Positions 44,378 through 53,040 of a stretch of 64,000 bases of DNA are shown here, piece after piece. The notes beneath the pieces were generated by a model. The model was not told where the DNA came from, searched no databases, and saw only the letters and a list, made by a program, of their open reading frames with translations. The first letter of the stretch is position 1, and every line of letters begins with the position of its first letter. The DNA is taken from positions 186,001 through 250,000 of the forward strand of contig NZ_QNUJ01000004.1 in assembly GCF_003574625.1 (NCBI RefSeq). The letters are read 5' to 3'. Both the position numbers and the translations under genes were made by a program. This stretch comes from Shinella zoogloeoides. Its GTDB lineage: Bacteria > Pseudomonadota > Alphaproteobacteria > Rhizobiales > Rhizobiaceae.

Positions 44378-45360
44378 ATGGAAATTTGCTCGAGACGCCC
44401 ACCGAGATGGTGGTGCGTTGCATCGGCCTGCGGCAGGTCGAGCTGATCACCGACAAGGACGAAGCGGGCAGCCGTTTCGCGCTGAAGGTCAACGGCCGCG
44501 AAATTTTCTGCCGTGGCGCGAACTGGATTTCGGCCGATGCCTTGCCGTCCCGCATTACGCCATCCGGCCTGCGCGACCTCCTGCGATCGGCCGTCGACGC
44601 CAATATGAACATGCTCCGTGTCTGGGGCGGCGGCTTCGACAGCGGCAAGCTTGGCAAGATCATGTCGGGCACGGCGCATGTGCTGGGACCAGGCATGGAG
44701 AGCTGGCACCCGAACCCGGACTTCTTCTTCGCGCCGGGCGGCGGGCCGATCCTCGACATGGGGCCGTATTACGTCAACAACCTCGTCAACCTTGTCGGCC
44801 CGGTGAAACGCGTCGTGGCGCTCGCCAACCGGGCGCGCGAGGAGCGGGTGATCGGCAACGGCCCCCGCCTCGGGGAGAAAGTGCCGGTCGTGGTCGCGAC
44901 GAACATCCACGCCATTCTCGAATTCGCCAGCGGCGCGCAGGTGGCGCTGATGGCGAGCTGGGACGTCTGGGCGCATCGCCACCAGAACATGGAGCTCTAC
45001 GGCACGGACGGCGCCGTCTTCGTGCCGGACCCGAATTTCTTCGGCGGGAAGGTCGAGGTCGCCGGTGACGACAAGGAGCCGAAGGACGTGGAGGTCTGGG
45101 ATCATCCGCTGACCGCGCAGAACTTCCAGTTCGACTGGGGCAAGCAGGCGAACTACCGCGGCATCGGCCTTGCCGACATGATGGAGGCGGTGACGACCGG
45201 CCGCGACTATCGCTGCTCGCTCGACCGCTCGCTGCACACGATCGACGTGCTGACGGCGATCCTGCGTTCGGCGGAAGAGGGCCGGGCGATCGACATCGTG
45301 ACGACCTGCACGCAGCCGGAGGCGCTGGGCATCGAAGAGGCACGGGCGTTGCTGCGGTGA
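44378..45360 (+). pseudogene. Chimeric remnant: beta-mannosidase fragment fused to Gfo/Idh/MocA oxidoreductase C-terminal part
   Basis: The frame from 44386 to 45360 joins two unrelated proteins. Its first about 83 codons read like the inner part of a GH2 beta-mannosidase (IGLRQVELITDKDEAG, FCRGANWISADALPSRITP, DANMNMLRVWGGGF). From about 44640 on it reads like the C-terminal half of a Gfo/Idh/MocA dehydrogenase (GTAHVLGPGMESWHPNPDFF, FAPGGGPILDMGPYYVNNLV), without the Rossmann domain. The only ATG with a ribosome binding site (44378, AGGAG) is in another frame and stops after 22 codons, so at least two deletions are needed. It probably marks a lost sugar operon under the LacI-type operator. 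A start at TTG 44386 is conceivable, but neither half would be a functional enzyme. Confidence 0.8.
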
Positions 45361-45371
45361 GCGGCGGCGCG

Positions 45372-45510
45372 GCCCCTCATCCGGCCTGCCGGCCACCTTC
45401 TCCCCGCAGGCGGGGAGAAGGGGATATGTTGCGCCGGTTTCCCAAATCTCCAGCCTTGCATGGGGCCCGTCCCTCTCCCCGCTTGCGGGGAGAGGGATAG
45501 GATGAGGGGC
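45372..45510. repeat. Rhizobial palindromic mosaic repeat before the aldo/keto reductase gene
   Basis: Ends GCCCCTCATCC and GGATGAGGGGC in inverted orientation flank two hairpins, CCTTCTCCCCGC..GCGGGGAGAAGG and CCCTCTCCCCGC..GCGGGGAGAGGG. Same module set as at 8831-8965 and 13971-14089. Confidence 0.85.
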
Positions 45511-45581
45511 AATTCCCCTTGTGAATACCGGCATGGGAGCGCTATGCAGGCGCAACACCTATCCAGCAAAGGAACGCGACC

Positions 45582-46613
45582 ATGGCCTGGCAGCCGGCGG
45601 AAAACCGTTACGACACGATGACCTATAACCGCGTGGGGCGCTCCGGCCTGAAGCTGCCGGCGATCTCGCTCGGCCTCTGGCACAATTTTGGCGACGACAC
45701 GCCGCATGACCGCAAGGTCGACATGTGCCGCACGGCCTTCGACCTCGGCATCACCCATTTCGACCTCGCCAACAATTATGGCCCGCCGGCCGGCACCGCC
45801 GAGATCGCCTTCGGCGAGATCCTGCGCACCGATTTCAGGGCGCTGCGCGACGAGCTGATCATCTCCTCCAAGGCCGGCTACGATATGTGGCCGGGTCCTT
45901 ATGGCGAGTGGGGCAGCCGCAAGTACCTCATCGCTTCCTGCGACCAGAGCCTGAAGCGCATGGGCCTCGACTATGTCGATATCTTCTACTCCCACCGCTT
46001 CGACCCGGATACGCCGCTGGAAGAGACCTGCGGCGCGCTCGACCATATCGTGCGCTCGGGCCGCGCGCTCTATGTCGGCATCTCCTCCTACAATTCGCAG
46101 CGCACCCGCGAGGCCGCCGCGATCCTGAAGGACCTCGGCACGCCCTGCCTCATCCACCAGCCGAGCTATTCCATGCTCAACCGCTGGGTCGAGGAGGATG
46201 GCCTCGTCGATACGCTGGAAGACCTCGGCATCGGCTCCATCGTCTTCTCGCCGCTGGCGCAGGGCATGCTGACGACGAAGTATCTCGGCGGCATTCCGGG
46301 CGACAGCCGCGCGGCGCTGAACCACTTCCTCAAGAAGGATTTCATCCGCCCCGAGATCATCGACAATATCCGCAAGCTGAACGCCATCGCCGAAAAGCGT
46401 GGCCAGACGCTGGCGCAGATGGCGCTCGCCTGGGTGCTGCGCGGCGGTCGCATCACCTCAGCACTGATCGGCGCCAGCCGTTCCGCGCAGATCGTCGATT
46501 GCGTCAAGGCGCTGGAAAAGCCCGATTTCACGGCCGAGGAACTGGCCGAGATCGATGTCTACGCCAAGGAAGCCGACATCAACCTCTGGGCCAGCTCCGC
46601 GGAACGCGACTGA
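45582..46613 (+). CDS. Aldo/keto reductase, YghZ (L-glyceraldehyde 3-phosphate reductase)-like
   Basis: 343 residues, NADPH-dependent TIM-barrel oxidoreductase. The N-terminal RYDTMTYNRVGRSGLKLPAI matches the YghZ group. Catalytic Asp/Tyr segment FDLANNYGPPAGTAE, Lys in ISSKAGYDMWPGPYG and His in YSHRFDPDTPLEE are present; the nucleotide site GASRSAQIVD is near the C-terminus. It stands downstream of the decayed sugar operon and may have been its last gene. Physiological substrate unknown. Confidence 0.88.
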   Translation: MAWQPAENRYDTMTYNRVGRSGLKLPAISLGLWHNFGDDTPHDRKVDMCRTAFDLGITHFDLANNYGPPAGTAEIAFGEILRTDFRALRDELIISSKAGYDMWPGPYGEWGSRKYLIASCDQSLKRMGLDYVDIFYSHRFDPDTPLEETCGALDHIVRSGRALYVGISSYNSQRTREAAAILKDLGTPCLIHQPSYSMLNRWVEEDGLVDTLEDLGIGSIVFSPLAQGMLTTKYLGGIPGDSRAALNHFLKKDFIRPEIIDNIRKLNAIAEKRGQTLAQMALAWVLRGGRITSALIGASRSAQIVDCVKALEKPDFTAEELAEIDVYAKEADINLWASSAERD

Positions 46614-46618
46614 CATTT

Positions 46619-47824
46619 TCAGCTCACCTGCCGGACCCAGACAGGAAACGGGTCCGGCAGGTTCGCCCACCGGGCAGGTTCGAAACCGTCCGCTTCCACG
46701 AGACAGGCATCGAGCCGGCGACGGATATCGGCTTCATCCATCGGGTCCGCGCCGATGAAGACCAGTTCCTGCCGCCGGTCGCCCCAGATCGGGTCGGAGT
46801 GGCGGGTGATGGCGTCTTGCGCCGCCCGATCCTCCGGCCAGTGCTGGCGCGGCACGGAAGCCCACCAGAGGCCGAGCCGGCCGCTCCTGACAAGCGCACC
46901 CGCCTGGCTCATCTCCCCGACATAGTGCGGGCGGGTGGCGAGCCAGAAGAAGCCCTTGGCGCGAATGACGCCCGGCCAGCTCTCATCAAGGAAGGCTTTG
47001 AAGCGGGCAGGGTGGAAGGGGCGTTTTGCCCGGTAGACGAAGGAGCGGATGCCGTATTCCTCGGTCTCCGGCACATGGTCCCGGAAGCTGTGCAGTTCCT
47101 TGAACCAGAGCGGATGTTCGCTCGCCTGCTCGAAATCGAAACGGCCGGTGCCGAGGATATCGGCGAATTCGACGCGGCCGAAATCCGTCTCGATGACGCG
47201 GGCGCTCGCATTGAGGCCGCCGACGATCTGGCGTGCGGCGAGGAGATCGGCGGGGCTTGCAGCGCCCGCCTTGTTGAGCACCACCACGTCGGCGAATTCG
47301 ATCTGCTCGACCAGCAGTTCCACCAGCGTGCGCGTATCGCCTTCGCCGACGGTTTCGCCGCGATCGGCGAGGAAATCCTGCGAGCCATAGTCCTTGAGGA
47401 GGTTGGCGGTGTCGACGACCGTCACCATCGTGTCGAGACGGGCGACATCCGACAGGCTGCGGCCGTCTTCGTCGCGGAAGTCGAATGTGGTGGCGACGGG
47501 CAGCGGCTCGGAAATGCCGCTGGATTCGATCAGCAGGTAGTCGAAGCGGTCCATTTCCGCCAGGCGCCGCACCTCGTTCAGGAGGTCGTCGCGCAGCGTG
47601 CAGCAGATGCAGCCATTCGTCATCTCGACAAGCTGTTCATCCGTGCGTGACAGGTCCGCACCACCCTCGCGGATGAGGGCGGCATCGATGTTCACCTCGC
47701 TCATGTCATTGACGATGACCGCGACGCGCAGGCCGCTGCGGTTGTTGAGGACGTGGTTCAGCAGCGTCGTCTTGCCAGCGCCGAGGAAGCCGGAAAGGAC
47801 GGTGACGGGGAGGCGGTTGTCCAT
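46619..47824 (-). CDS. CobW/G3E-family GTPase, zinc-starvation-linked (ZigA/ZagA-like)
   Basis: 401 residues. The P-loop GFLGAGKT is at residues 12-19, the metal-binding GCICC near 71-75, [12 protein letters not shown], and the NKAG base motif. The C-terminal CobW_C domain has a tryptophan-rich stretch ([14 protein letters not shown]). Unlike cobW at 7679 it has no His-rich insert, and a Zur-like palindrome lies 17 bases upstream of its start. It neighbours znuA on the same strand, beyond a terminator. A role as zinc metallochaperone under limitation is inferred from this context. Confidence 0.88.
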   Translation of the reverse strand: MDNRLPVTVLSGFLGAGKTTLLNHVLNNRSGLRVAVIVNDMSEVNIDAALIREGGADLSRTDEQLVEMTNGCICCTLRDDLLNEVRRLAEMDRFDYLLIESSGISEPLPVATTFDFRDEDGRSLSDVARLDTMVTVVDTANLLKDYGSQDFLADRGETVGEGDTRTLVELLVEQIEFADVVVLNKAGAASPADLLAARQIVGGLNASARVIETDFGRVEFADILGTGRFDFEQASEHPLWFKELHSFRDHVPETEEYGIRSFVYRAKRPFHPARFKAFLDESWPGVIRAKGFFWLATRPHYVGEMSQAGALVRSGRLGLWWASVPRQHWPEDRAAQDAITRHSDPIWGDRRQELVFIGADPMDEADIRRRLDACLVEADGFEPARWANLPDPFPVWVRQVS

Positions 47825-47840
47825 CGGGATTTGCCCTTTA

Positions 47841-47855
47841 TGTTATATTATTACA
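47841..47855. promoter_or_regulatory. Zur-like box upstream of the zinc GTPase gene
   Basis: TGTTATATTATTACA is a near-perfect inverted repeat similar to the boxes in front of znuA and znuC. It sits 17 bases from the start codon at 47824, suitable for repression when zinc is sufficient. Confidence 0.75.
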
Positions 47856-47865
47856 TTTGATCGGC

Positions 47866-47892
47866 TGAAAAAGGCGGGAAAATTCCCGCCTT
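47866..47892 (-). terminator. Terminator of znuA
   Basis: On the minus strand AAGGCGGGAA pairs with TTCCCGCCTT (10 bp, very small loop) and is followed by TTTTTCAG. It lies 29 bases past the znuA stop and separates znuA from the GTPase gene. Confidence 0.85.
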
Positions 47893-47920
47893 CCTGTGCG
47901 CTTGTTGGGAGGCCGAGTGC

Positions 47921-48955
47921 TCAGCCGTCCTTGCCGAGGCAATCGCGCAGGGATGTCGCGATGCTCTTCATCAGGGTGAAGTAGAGGTCCGGGCCGGGAT
48001 CGAGCGTCGCTGCTTCGGGGTCGAGGGTGCCGGACTTTGCCGGCGTGCCTTCGATCACCACGTTCACCAGCTTCGGCTCGAACTGCGGTTCGGCGAAGAC
48101 GCAGGTGGCGCCGAGGGTCTTTACCTTGTCGCGGATCTGGGTCAGGCGTTCGGCGCCGGGCAGGGTTTCCGGGCTGACGGTGATCGAGCCAGCGGCGAGC
48201 ACGCCGTAGTGGTGCTCGAAATACTGATAGGCATCGTGGAAGACGATGAAGGGCTTGTTCTTGATCGGCGCAACCGTCTCGGCGAGTTCCTTGTCGAGCG
48301 TGGCGAGCTTCTCGTCCAGGCCGGCGAGGTTCTTGTTGTAGGTCTCCGCATTGGCGGGGTCCTTTTCGGCAAGCACCTTGGCGGCCTCGGCGGCGATGGC
48401 GCGGGCATTTTCCGGGCTCAGCCACAGGTGCATGTCGAATTCGCCGTGCTCGTGGCCTTCATGTCCGGCTTCCTCGCCATGCTCGTGGCCTTCGGCCTCC
48501 TTGGCATGGTCGTGGCCATCGGTGTCGTGGGAATGGCCTTCATGGGCGTGATCGTGGCCTTCCTCGCCCTCATGCGTATGCGCCTCGAAGGGGCCGCCCT
48601 CGCGGAACGGCAGCTTTTCAAGGCCCGGCGCGTCCTCCAGTTCGACGACGGTCGCCTTGCCGCCGAGCGATTCCAGCGGCTTTTCCAGGAAGGCCTCCAG
48701 CCCGTGGCCGACCCAGAAGATGACATCGGCATCCTGCAGGGCAGCGGCATTGGAGGGTTTGAGCGAATAGGTGTGCGGCGAGGCGGCACCCTCCACGATG
48801 AGACTTGGTTCCCCGACGCCCTGCATGATCGCGGAAACAAGCGAATGGATCGGCTTGATTGAGACGACCACGCTGGGCGCTTCGGCCCGCGCCGCGGCTG
48901 CGCCGACGGCAAAAAGGGCGGTGGAAAGAAGGAGGGTGCGAACGGCCTTTTGCAT
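47921..48955 (-). CDS. znuA: Zinc ABC transporter substrate-binding protein ZnuA
   Basis: 344 residues, periplasmic. Signal peptide about residues 1-24 (ending ARAEA). Zinc ligands of the family are present: His in GAASPHTYSLKPSNA, His in FDMHLWLSPENARA, and the late FHDAYQYFEHHYG. Between them lies a His/Glu-rich loop at about residues 126-172 (repeats of HDH, HEH) that catches zinc. It is divergent from znuC with two Zur-like palindromes between. Confidence 0.95.
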   Translation of the reverse strand: MQKAVRTLLLSTALFAVGAAAARAEAPSVVVSIKPIHSLVSAIMQGVGEPSLIVEGAASPHTYSLKPSNAAALQDADVIFWVGHGLEAFLEKPLESLGGKATVVELEDAPGLEKLPFREGGPFEAHTHEGEEGHDHAHEGHSHDTDGHDHAKEAEGHEHGEEAGHEGHEHGEFDMHLWLSPENARAIAAEAAKVLAEKDPANAETYNKNLAGLDEKLATLDKELAETVAPIKNKPFIVFHDAYQYFEHHYGVLAAGSITVSPETLPGAERLTQIRDKVKTLGATCVFAEPQFEPKLVNVVIEGTPAKSGTLDPEAATLDPGPDLYFTLMKSIATSLRDCLGKDG

Positions 48956-48978
48956 GGGATCTCCGTCTTGAGTGGAAA

Positions 48979-48993
48979 TGTAATGTTATTACA
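48979..48993. promoter_or_regulatory. Zur box on the znuA side
   Basis: TGTAATGTTATTACA is a perfect inverted repeat (TGTAAT/ATTACA, three-base centre), 23 bases from the znuA start. Confidence 0.85.
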
Positions 48994-49001
48994 TCAATTG
49001 C

Positions 49002-49014
49002 GTTATGCTATAAC
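49002..49014. promoter_or_regulatory. Second Zur-like palindrome on the znuC side
   Basis: GTTATGCTATAAC is a perfect 5+5 inverted repeat with a three-base centre, 39 bases before the znuC ATG. With the neighbouring box it would let Zur control both divergent promoters. Confidence 0.75.
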
Positions 49015-49053
49015 GTGTGCCATATCGAGTGGCAACAGGCTTTTGGAAAAATC

Positions 49054-49977
49054 ATGCTGCAGACCCCGAACAGGACCGTTCCGCCGCTCGTCTCCCTTTC
49101 CGGCGTCGGCGTGCGCCGCCAGGGCCGCTGGCTCGTGCGCGGCGTGGAATTCTCCATCGCGCCCGGCGAGATCGTCACGCTGATCGGTCCCAACGGCTCC
49201 GGCAAGTCGACCACCGCCAAGACGGCGATCGGCGTCATGAAGGCGGACGAGGGCAGGGTGGAGCGCAAGGCCGGGCTGAAGGTCGGCTATGTGCCGCAGA
49301 AGCTTGCCGTCGACTGGACCATGCCGCTCACCGTCGACCGGCTGATGACGCTGACCTCCCCGCTGAAGGGCGCTGAGATCGATGCCGCACTTGAGGCGAC
49401 GGGTATCCGCCATCTTGCGCGCGCCGAGGTGCAGCATCTTTCGGGCGGCGAGTTCCAGCGCGCGCTGCTTGCCCGCGCCATCGCTCGCAAGCCTGATCTT
49501 CTCGTGCTCGACGAGCCGGTGCAGGGCGTCGATTTCTCCGGCGAGATCGCGCTCTATGATCTCATCAAGACCATCCGCAATGCGACCGGCTGCGGCATCC
49601 TGCTCATTTCGCACGACCTGCATGTCGTGATGGCCGAGACGGACACCGTCATCTGCCTCAACGGCCATGTCTGCTGCCGCGGCACGCCCGATATCGTCAG
49701 CCAAAGCCCGGAATATTTGCGCCTCTTCGGCGCCCGGGCCGGCCAGACGCTCGCCCTCTACAACCACAATCATGACCATACGCACCTGCCCGACGGCCGC
49801 GTGCTGCATGCCGATGGCTCGATCACCGACAATTGCCGGCCGGACGACGGCCACCATGCCGTCGATATCCTGCCTTCCGGCGGGCGGGCGGGGCGGATGC
49901 GCCTCGGCCATGTGCACGGGCCGAACTGTGGCTGCGACCACGAGGCGGCAGGCAGCAAGGAGCCGCGCGATGCTTGA
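49054..49977 (+). CDS. znuC: Zinc ABC transporter ATP-binding protein ZnuC
   Basis: 307 residues. Walker A LIGPNGSGKST, signature HLSGGEFQRALL, Walker B DLLVLDEPVQGVD and switch His in LLISHDLHVV are present. Beyond the usual length there is a C-terminal tail of about 50 residues with His/Cys-rich patches (NHNHDHTHLPDGRVLH, HGPNCGCDHE), as in other alphaproteobacterial ZnuC. The ATG at 49054 is preceded by GGAAAAA. It overlaps znuB by eight bases. Confidence 0.95.
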   Translation: MLQTPNRTVPPLVSLSGVGVRRQGRWLVRGVEFSIAPGEIVTLIGPNGSGKSTTAKTAIGVMKADEGRVERKAGLKVGYVPQKLAVDWTMPLTVDRLMTLTSPLKGAEIDAALEATGIRHLARAEVQHLSGGEFQRALLARAIARKPDLLVLDEPVQGVDFSGEIALYDLIKTIRNATGCGILLISHDLHVVMAETDTVICLNGHVCCRGTPDIVSQSPEYLRLFGARAGQTLALYNHNHDHTHLPDGRVLHADGSITDNCRPDDGHHAVDILPSGGRAGRMRLGHVHGPNCGCDHEAAGSKEPRDA

Positions 49978-50791
49978 CGATTTCTTCATCCGCGCCCTCG
50001 TCGCCGGCATCGGCCTTGCGCTGACCGCCGGGCCGCTCGGCTGCTTCGTCGTCTGGCGGCGCATGGCGTATTTTGGCGATACGATGGCCCATTCGGCGCT
50101 GCTCGGCGTCGCGCTGTCGCTGCTGATGGATTTCAACCTGCTGCTCAGCGTCTTCATCGTCGCGGCGACGGTTTCGGTGCTGTTGCTGCTGCTCCAGAAG
50201 CGCGGCACGCTGTCCACCGATGCGCTGCTCGGCATACTCTCCCATGCGACGCTCGCCATCGGCCTCGTCATGGTCTCCTTCATGACGTGGGTGCGTATCG
50301 ACCTCGTCGGATTCCTTTTCGGCGATATCCTCGCGGTCTCGCGCGCCGATGTGGACCTCGTCTGGGGCGGCGGCATCCTCGTCACCTTCGCGATCATCTG
50401 GATGTGGCGTCCGCTGATCGCCTCGACGGTCAATCCGGAACTGGCGGAGGCTGAGGGCATGCAGCCGGAGAAGACGCGGCTCGTCTTCATGCTGCTGATG
50501 GCGCTCGTCATCGCCATCGCCATGAAGATCGTCGGCATCCTGCTGATCACCTCGTTGCTGATCATTCCCGCCGCGACGGCGCGGCGGTTTTCCACCAGCC
50601 CGGAGATCATGGCCGTGCTCGCCTCCGTCATCGGGGCGCTGGCCGTTGTCGGCGGGCTGTTCGGTTCCCTGAAATTCGACACGCCTTCCGGTCCCTCCAT
50701 CGTGGTCGCAGCACTTGGCCTTTTCATTCTAAGCCTGTTGACGAAGCCGAGGATGGGCGCAGTGGCGGCAAGCGAAGGAGGTCGTGCATGA
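49970..50791 (+). CDS. znuB: Zinc ABC transporter permease ZnuB
   Basis: 273 residues with about eight membrane segments. Family motifs: GPLGCFVVWRRMAYFGDTMAHSALLG near residues 22-47 and KIVGILLITSLLIIPAATARR near 182-202. It starts inside the end of znuC and overlaps the zur start in ATGA, so znuC-znuB-zur is one operon. Confidence 0.95.
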   Translation: MLDDFFIRALVAGIGLALTAGPLGCFVVWRRMAYFGDTMAHSALLGVALSLLMDFNLLLSVFIVAATVSVLLLLLQKRGTLSTDALLGILSHATLAIGLVMVSFMTWVRIDLVGFLFGDILAVSRADVDLVWGGGILVTFAIIWMWRPLIASTVNPELAEAEGMQPEKTRLVFMLLMALVIAIAMKIVGILLITSLLIIPAATARRFSTSPEIMAVLASVIGALAVVGGLFGSLKFDTPSGPSIVVAALGLFILSLLTKPRMGAVAASEGGRA

Positions 50792-51183
50792 CCATGCAGC
50801 AATTGACGCGCAACCAGGGCCTCGTCTTCGACGTGCTGACGCATTCCGAAGGTCCGCTTAGCGCCTACTCCATCCTGGACAAGCTGCGCGACAGCGGTTT
50901 TCGTGCGCCGCTGCAGGTCTATCGGGCACTCGACAAGCTGCTGGAATTCGGCCTCGTGCATCGCCTCGAAAGCATGAACGCCTTCGTCGCCTGCGCCCAT
51001 CCGGACGAGGGCTGCCATGCCCATGGCCTGACGGCCTTCATGATCTGCGAGACCTGCGGCGATGTCGTCGAATTCCACGATCACATGATCGAGGATCGGC
51101 TGAAGGGCTTTGCGAAAGACCGCAACTTCAAGACCGGCAAGACGACGATCGAGATCCGCGGAACCTGTGCCGGCTGCGCCTAG
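50788..51183 (+). CDS. zur: Zinc uptake regulator Zur (Fur family)
   Basis: 131 residues. A winged helix covers about residues 8-65 (LTRNQGLVFDVLTHSEGPLSAY). Metal-binding residues occur in HPDEGCHAHGLTAFMICETCGDVVEFHDH and a C-terminal CAGC that completes the structural zinc site (CETC with CAGC). Placement as the last gene of znuCB-zur, with palindromes in both zinc promoters, supports Zur over Fur. It probably represses znuA, znuCB-zur and the G3E GTPase when zinc is bound. Confidence 0.93.
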   Translation: MTMQQLTRNQGLVFDVLTHSEGPLSAYSILDKLRDSGFRAPLQVYRALDKLLEFGLVHRLESMNAFVACAHPDEGCHAHGLTAFMICETCGDVVEFHDHMIEDRLKGFAKDRNFKTGKTTIEIRGTCAGCA

Positions 51184-51710
51184 ACGATCGCTTTGAGACC
51201 CCTCTTGAAGCGCTGCCAGTTGCGCACATAGCTTTCGGCCGATTTCTTCAGGCCTTCCACGGCGTCCGCATCCAGCGTGCGGATGGCCTTGGCCGGCGAG
51301 CCGACGATCAGGGAATTGTCCGGAAAGACCTTGCCTTCCGTCACCAGCGCATTGGCGCCGACGAGGCAGTTGTTGCCGATGACCGCGCCGTTCAGCACCG
51401 TCGCGCCCATGCCGATGAGCGAATTGTTGCCGATGGTGCAGCCGTGGATGATGGCGCTGTGGCCGATGGTGCAGCCTTCGCCGATGATGACGGGCTTGCC
51501 GGGGTCGGTATGCACGACGACGCCTTCCTGGATGTTCGAGCGCGCGCCGACGATGATCGGCTCGTTGTCGCCGCGCAGCGTCGCGCCGAACCAGATGCCG
51601 ACATCCTCGCCGAGGATGACCTTGCCGATGACATTGGCATCCGGCGCCACCCAGTAGCGGTCGTCGGCGGGAAGCGTGGGTGTCCGGTCGTCAAGGGCGT
51701 AGAGCGGCAT
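51180..51710 (-). CDS. Gamma-carbonic anhydrase-like hexapeptide-repeat protein
   Basis: 176 residues forming a left-handed beta helix. Hexapeptide repeats run from about residue 22 to 125 (VIGKVILGEDVGIWFGATLRGDN, IGEGCTIGHSAIIHGCTIG). Candidate metal His residues are in VVHTDPG, IGHSAIIHG. It is the YrdA/PaaY-type member of the family rather than the classic enzyme; catalytic activity is uncertain. GGAGGAACCC precedes the ATG. The 3' end overlaps the zur end convergently. Confidence 0.88.
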   Translation of the reverse strand: MPLYALDDRTPTLPADDRYWVAPDANVIGKVILGEDVGIWFGATLRGDNEPIIVGARSNIQEGVVVHTDPGKPVIIGEGCTIGHSAIIHGCTIGNNSLIGMGATVLNGAVIGNNCLVGANALVTEGKVFPDNSLIVGSPAKAIRTLDADAVEGLKKSAESYVRNWQRFKRGLKAIV

Positions 51711-51800
51711 GGGTTCCTCCTTCGAATCCTCGGGGCAGTCTAGCACCCATCCCGCCGGGCGGGGAAAGGCCGAGGGTGGTTTTTCCCGGCCATATGGAGT

Positions 51801-52877
51801 ATGAGCCGCGCCATGACGAAGACAGGCACATTCTACCAGCAGGCCGTGGAGACGGGGACGAAGATCTTCGCGACCGCGCCGATGATCGACTGGAGTGATC
51901 GGGCGTACCGCGTCTTCGCGCGGCAGCTTACCAAGAACGCGCTGCTCTTCACCGAGATGATCGTCGCGGACGCGATCCTGCGCGGCAACCGCGACCGGCT
52001 GCTCGGCTTCGACGCGGTGGAGCAGCCGGTGGCGCTCCAGCTCGGCGGCAACAGCCCGGAGAAGCTGGCGGAGGCGGCGCGGATCGGCGAGGGGTTCGGC
52101 TATGCCGAGATCAACCTCAATGTCGGCTGCCCCTCGGACCGGGTGCAATCCGGCACCTTCGGCGCCTGCCTGATGCGCGAGCCGGACTTGGTGGCCGATT
52201 GCGTGGCGGCGATGAAAGCGGCGGTTGCCATTCCCGTGACCGTCAAGTGCCGCATCGGCGTCGATGACCAGAACCCTGAAGTGGCGCTGCGCGATCTCGT
52301 TTCGCGGGTGAAGGCTGCCGGGACGGATGCCGTCTGGGTCCACGCGCGCAAGGCCTGGCTGCAGGGGCTTTCGCCGAAGGAGAACCGCGATATCCCGCCG
52401 CTCGACTATGGTCTGGTGCGGCGGCTGAAGGCGGAAAACCCGAATCTTTTCATCGGTCTCAATGGCGGGCTTCACAGTTTGAGTCAGGCTGTTGAAGAGA
52501 TGGATGGCCTCGATGGTGTGATGCTCGGAAGGGCTGCCTATCAGGATAGCTGCGTTCTGACGGGCGTGGATGAACTTTTTCCGCATCCGCTGCTGGGCGG
52601 CCGGCCCTCCGGCATGTCTTCCGGTCCGCAGGCGCTTCCGGTCGCCTATTGGGAGGCGGTGCGGGACGGCATGATGGCCTATGCGGGCGAGGTGATCGCA
52701 CGCGGCGGCCGGGTGGCGCATGTGACGCGGCATATGGTCGGGCTGTTCCAGGGTTTTCCGGGCGCGCGGCGCTATCGGCAGATCCTTTCGGCCGATGCCA
52801 CGAAGCCCGGCGCGGGGCCGGAGGTGATCTCGGCGGCTTTCGCGGCGGTGCGGGGCGAGGTCGAGGCAGCGGAGTAG
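51801..52877 (+). CDS. dusA: tRNA-dihydrouridine synthase A
   Basis: 358 residues, FMN-dependent; reduces U20/U20a in tRNA D-loops. Motifs: APMIDWSDRAYRVFARQL near residues 26-43, INLNVGCPSDRVQSGTFGACLM near 108-129 with the catalytic Cys, KCRIGVDD, WVHARKAWLQGLSPKENR and the FMN site GLNGGLHS with VMLGRAAYQDS. The last two are characteristic of DusA. The start is the first ATG (51801); a second ATG four codons later (MTKTG) is also possible. Confidence 0.93.
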   Translation: MSRAMTKTGTFYQQAVETGTKIFATAPMIDWSDRAYRVFARQLTKNALLFTEMIVADAILRGNRDRLLGFDAVEQPVALQLGGNSPEKLAEAARIGEGFGYAEINLNVGCPSDRVQSGTFGACLMREPDLVADCVAAMKAAVAIPVTVKCRIGVDDQNPEVALRDLVSRVKAAGTDAVWVHARKAWLQGLSPKENRDIPPLDYGLVRRLKAENPNLFIGLNGGLHSLSQAVEEMDGLDGVMLGRAAYQDSCVLTGVDELFPHPLLGGRPSGMSSGPQALPVAYWEAVRDGMMAYAGEVIARGGRVAHVTRHMVGLFQGFPGARRYRQILSADATKPGAGPEVISAAFAAVRGEVEAAE

Positions 52878-52966
52878 CGCTTTCTGTGCATCGTCGCGGC
52901 GTCACCACAATTTCGTCCCCTCCGGGTCGGAAAACGGCGTAAACAACGAACGACGCAATGCAGAAG

Positions 52967-53002
52967 CAGGTCCAGCAAAAGTGCGCAGCGGTTTTGCGTC
53001 CG
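52967..53002. repeat. Degenerate partial copy of the AGAGCATTTCC repeat
   Basis: The text TCCAGCAAAAGTGCGCAG followed by CGGTTTTGCGTCCGGA corresponds to the left third of the element at 54087-54193 with a few changes, but lacks the palindromic ends. It lies in the leader of the J-domain gene. Confidence 0.55.
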
Positions 53003-53040
53003 GACTTGCGAAAGACAGGCAGAAACAGACAGGTGGCCGC

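Noticed and set aside
46619-47824. The second G3E GTPase considered as a second cobW
   Set aside because: It lacks cobalamin gene context and the riboswitch, and a Zur-like box lies at its start next to znuA, so a zinc role fits better.
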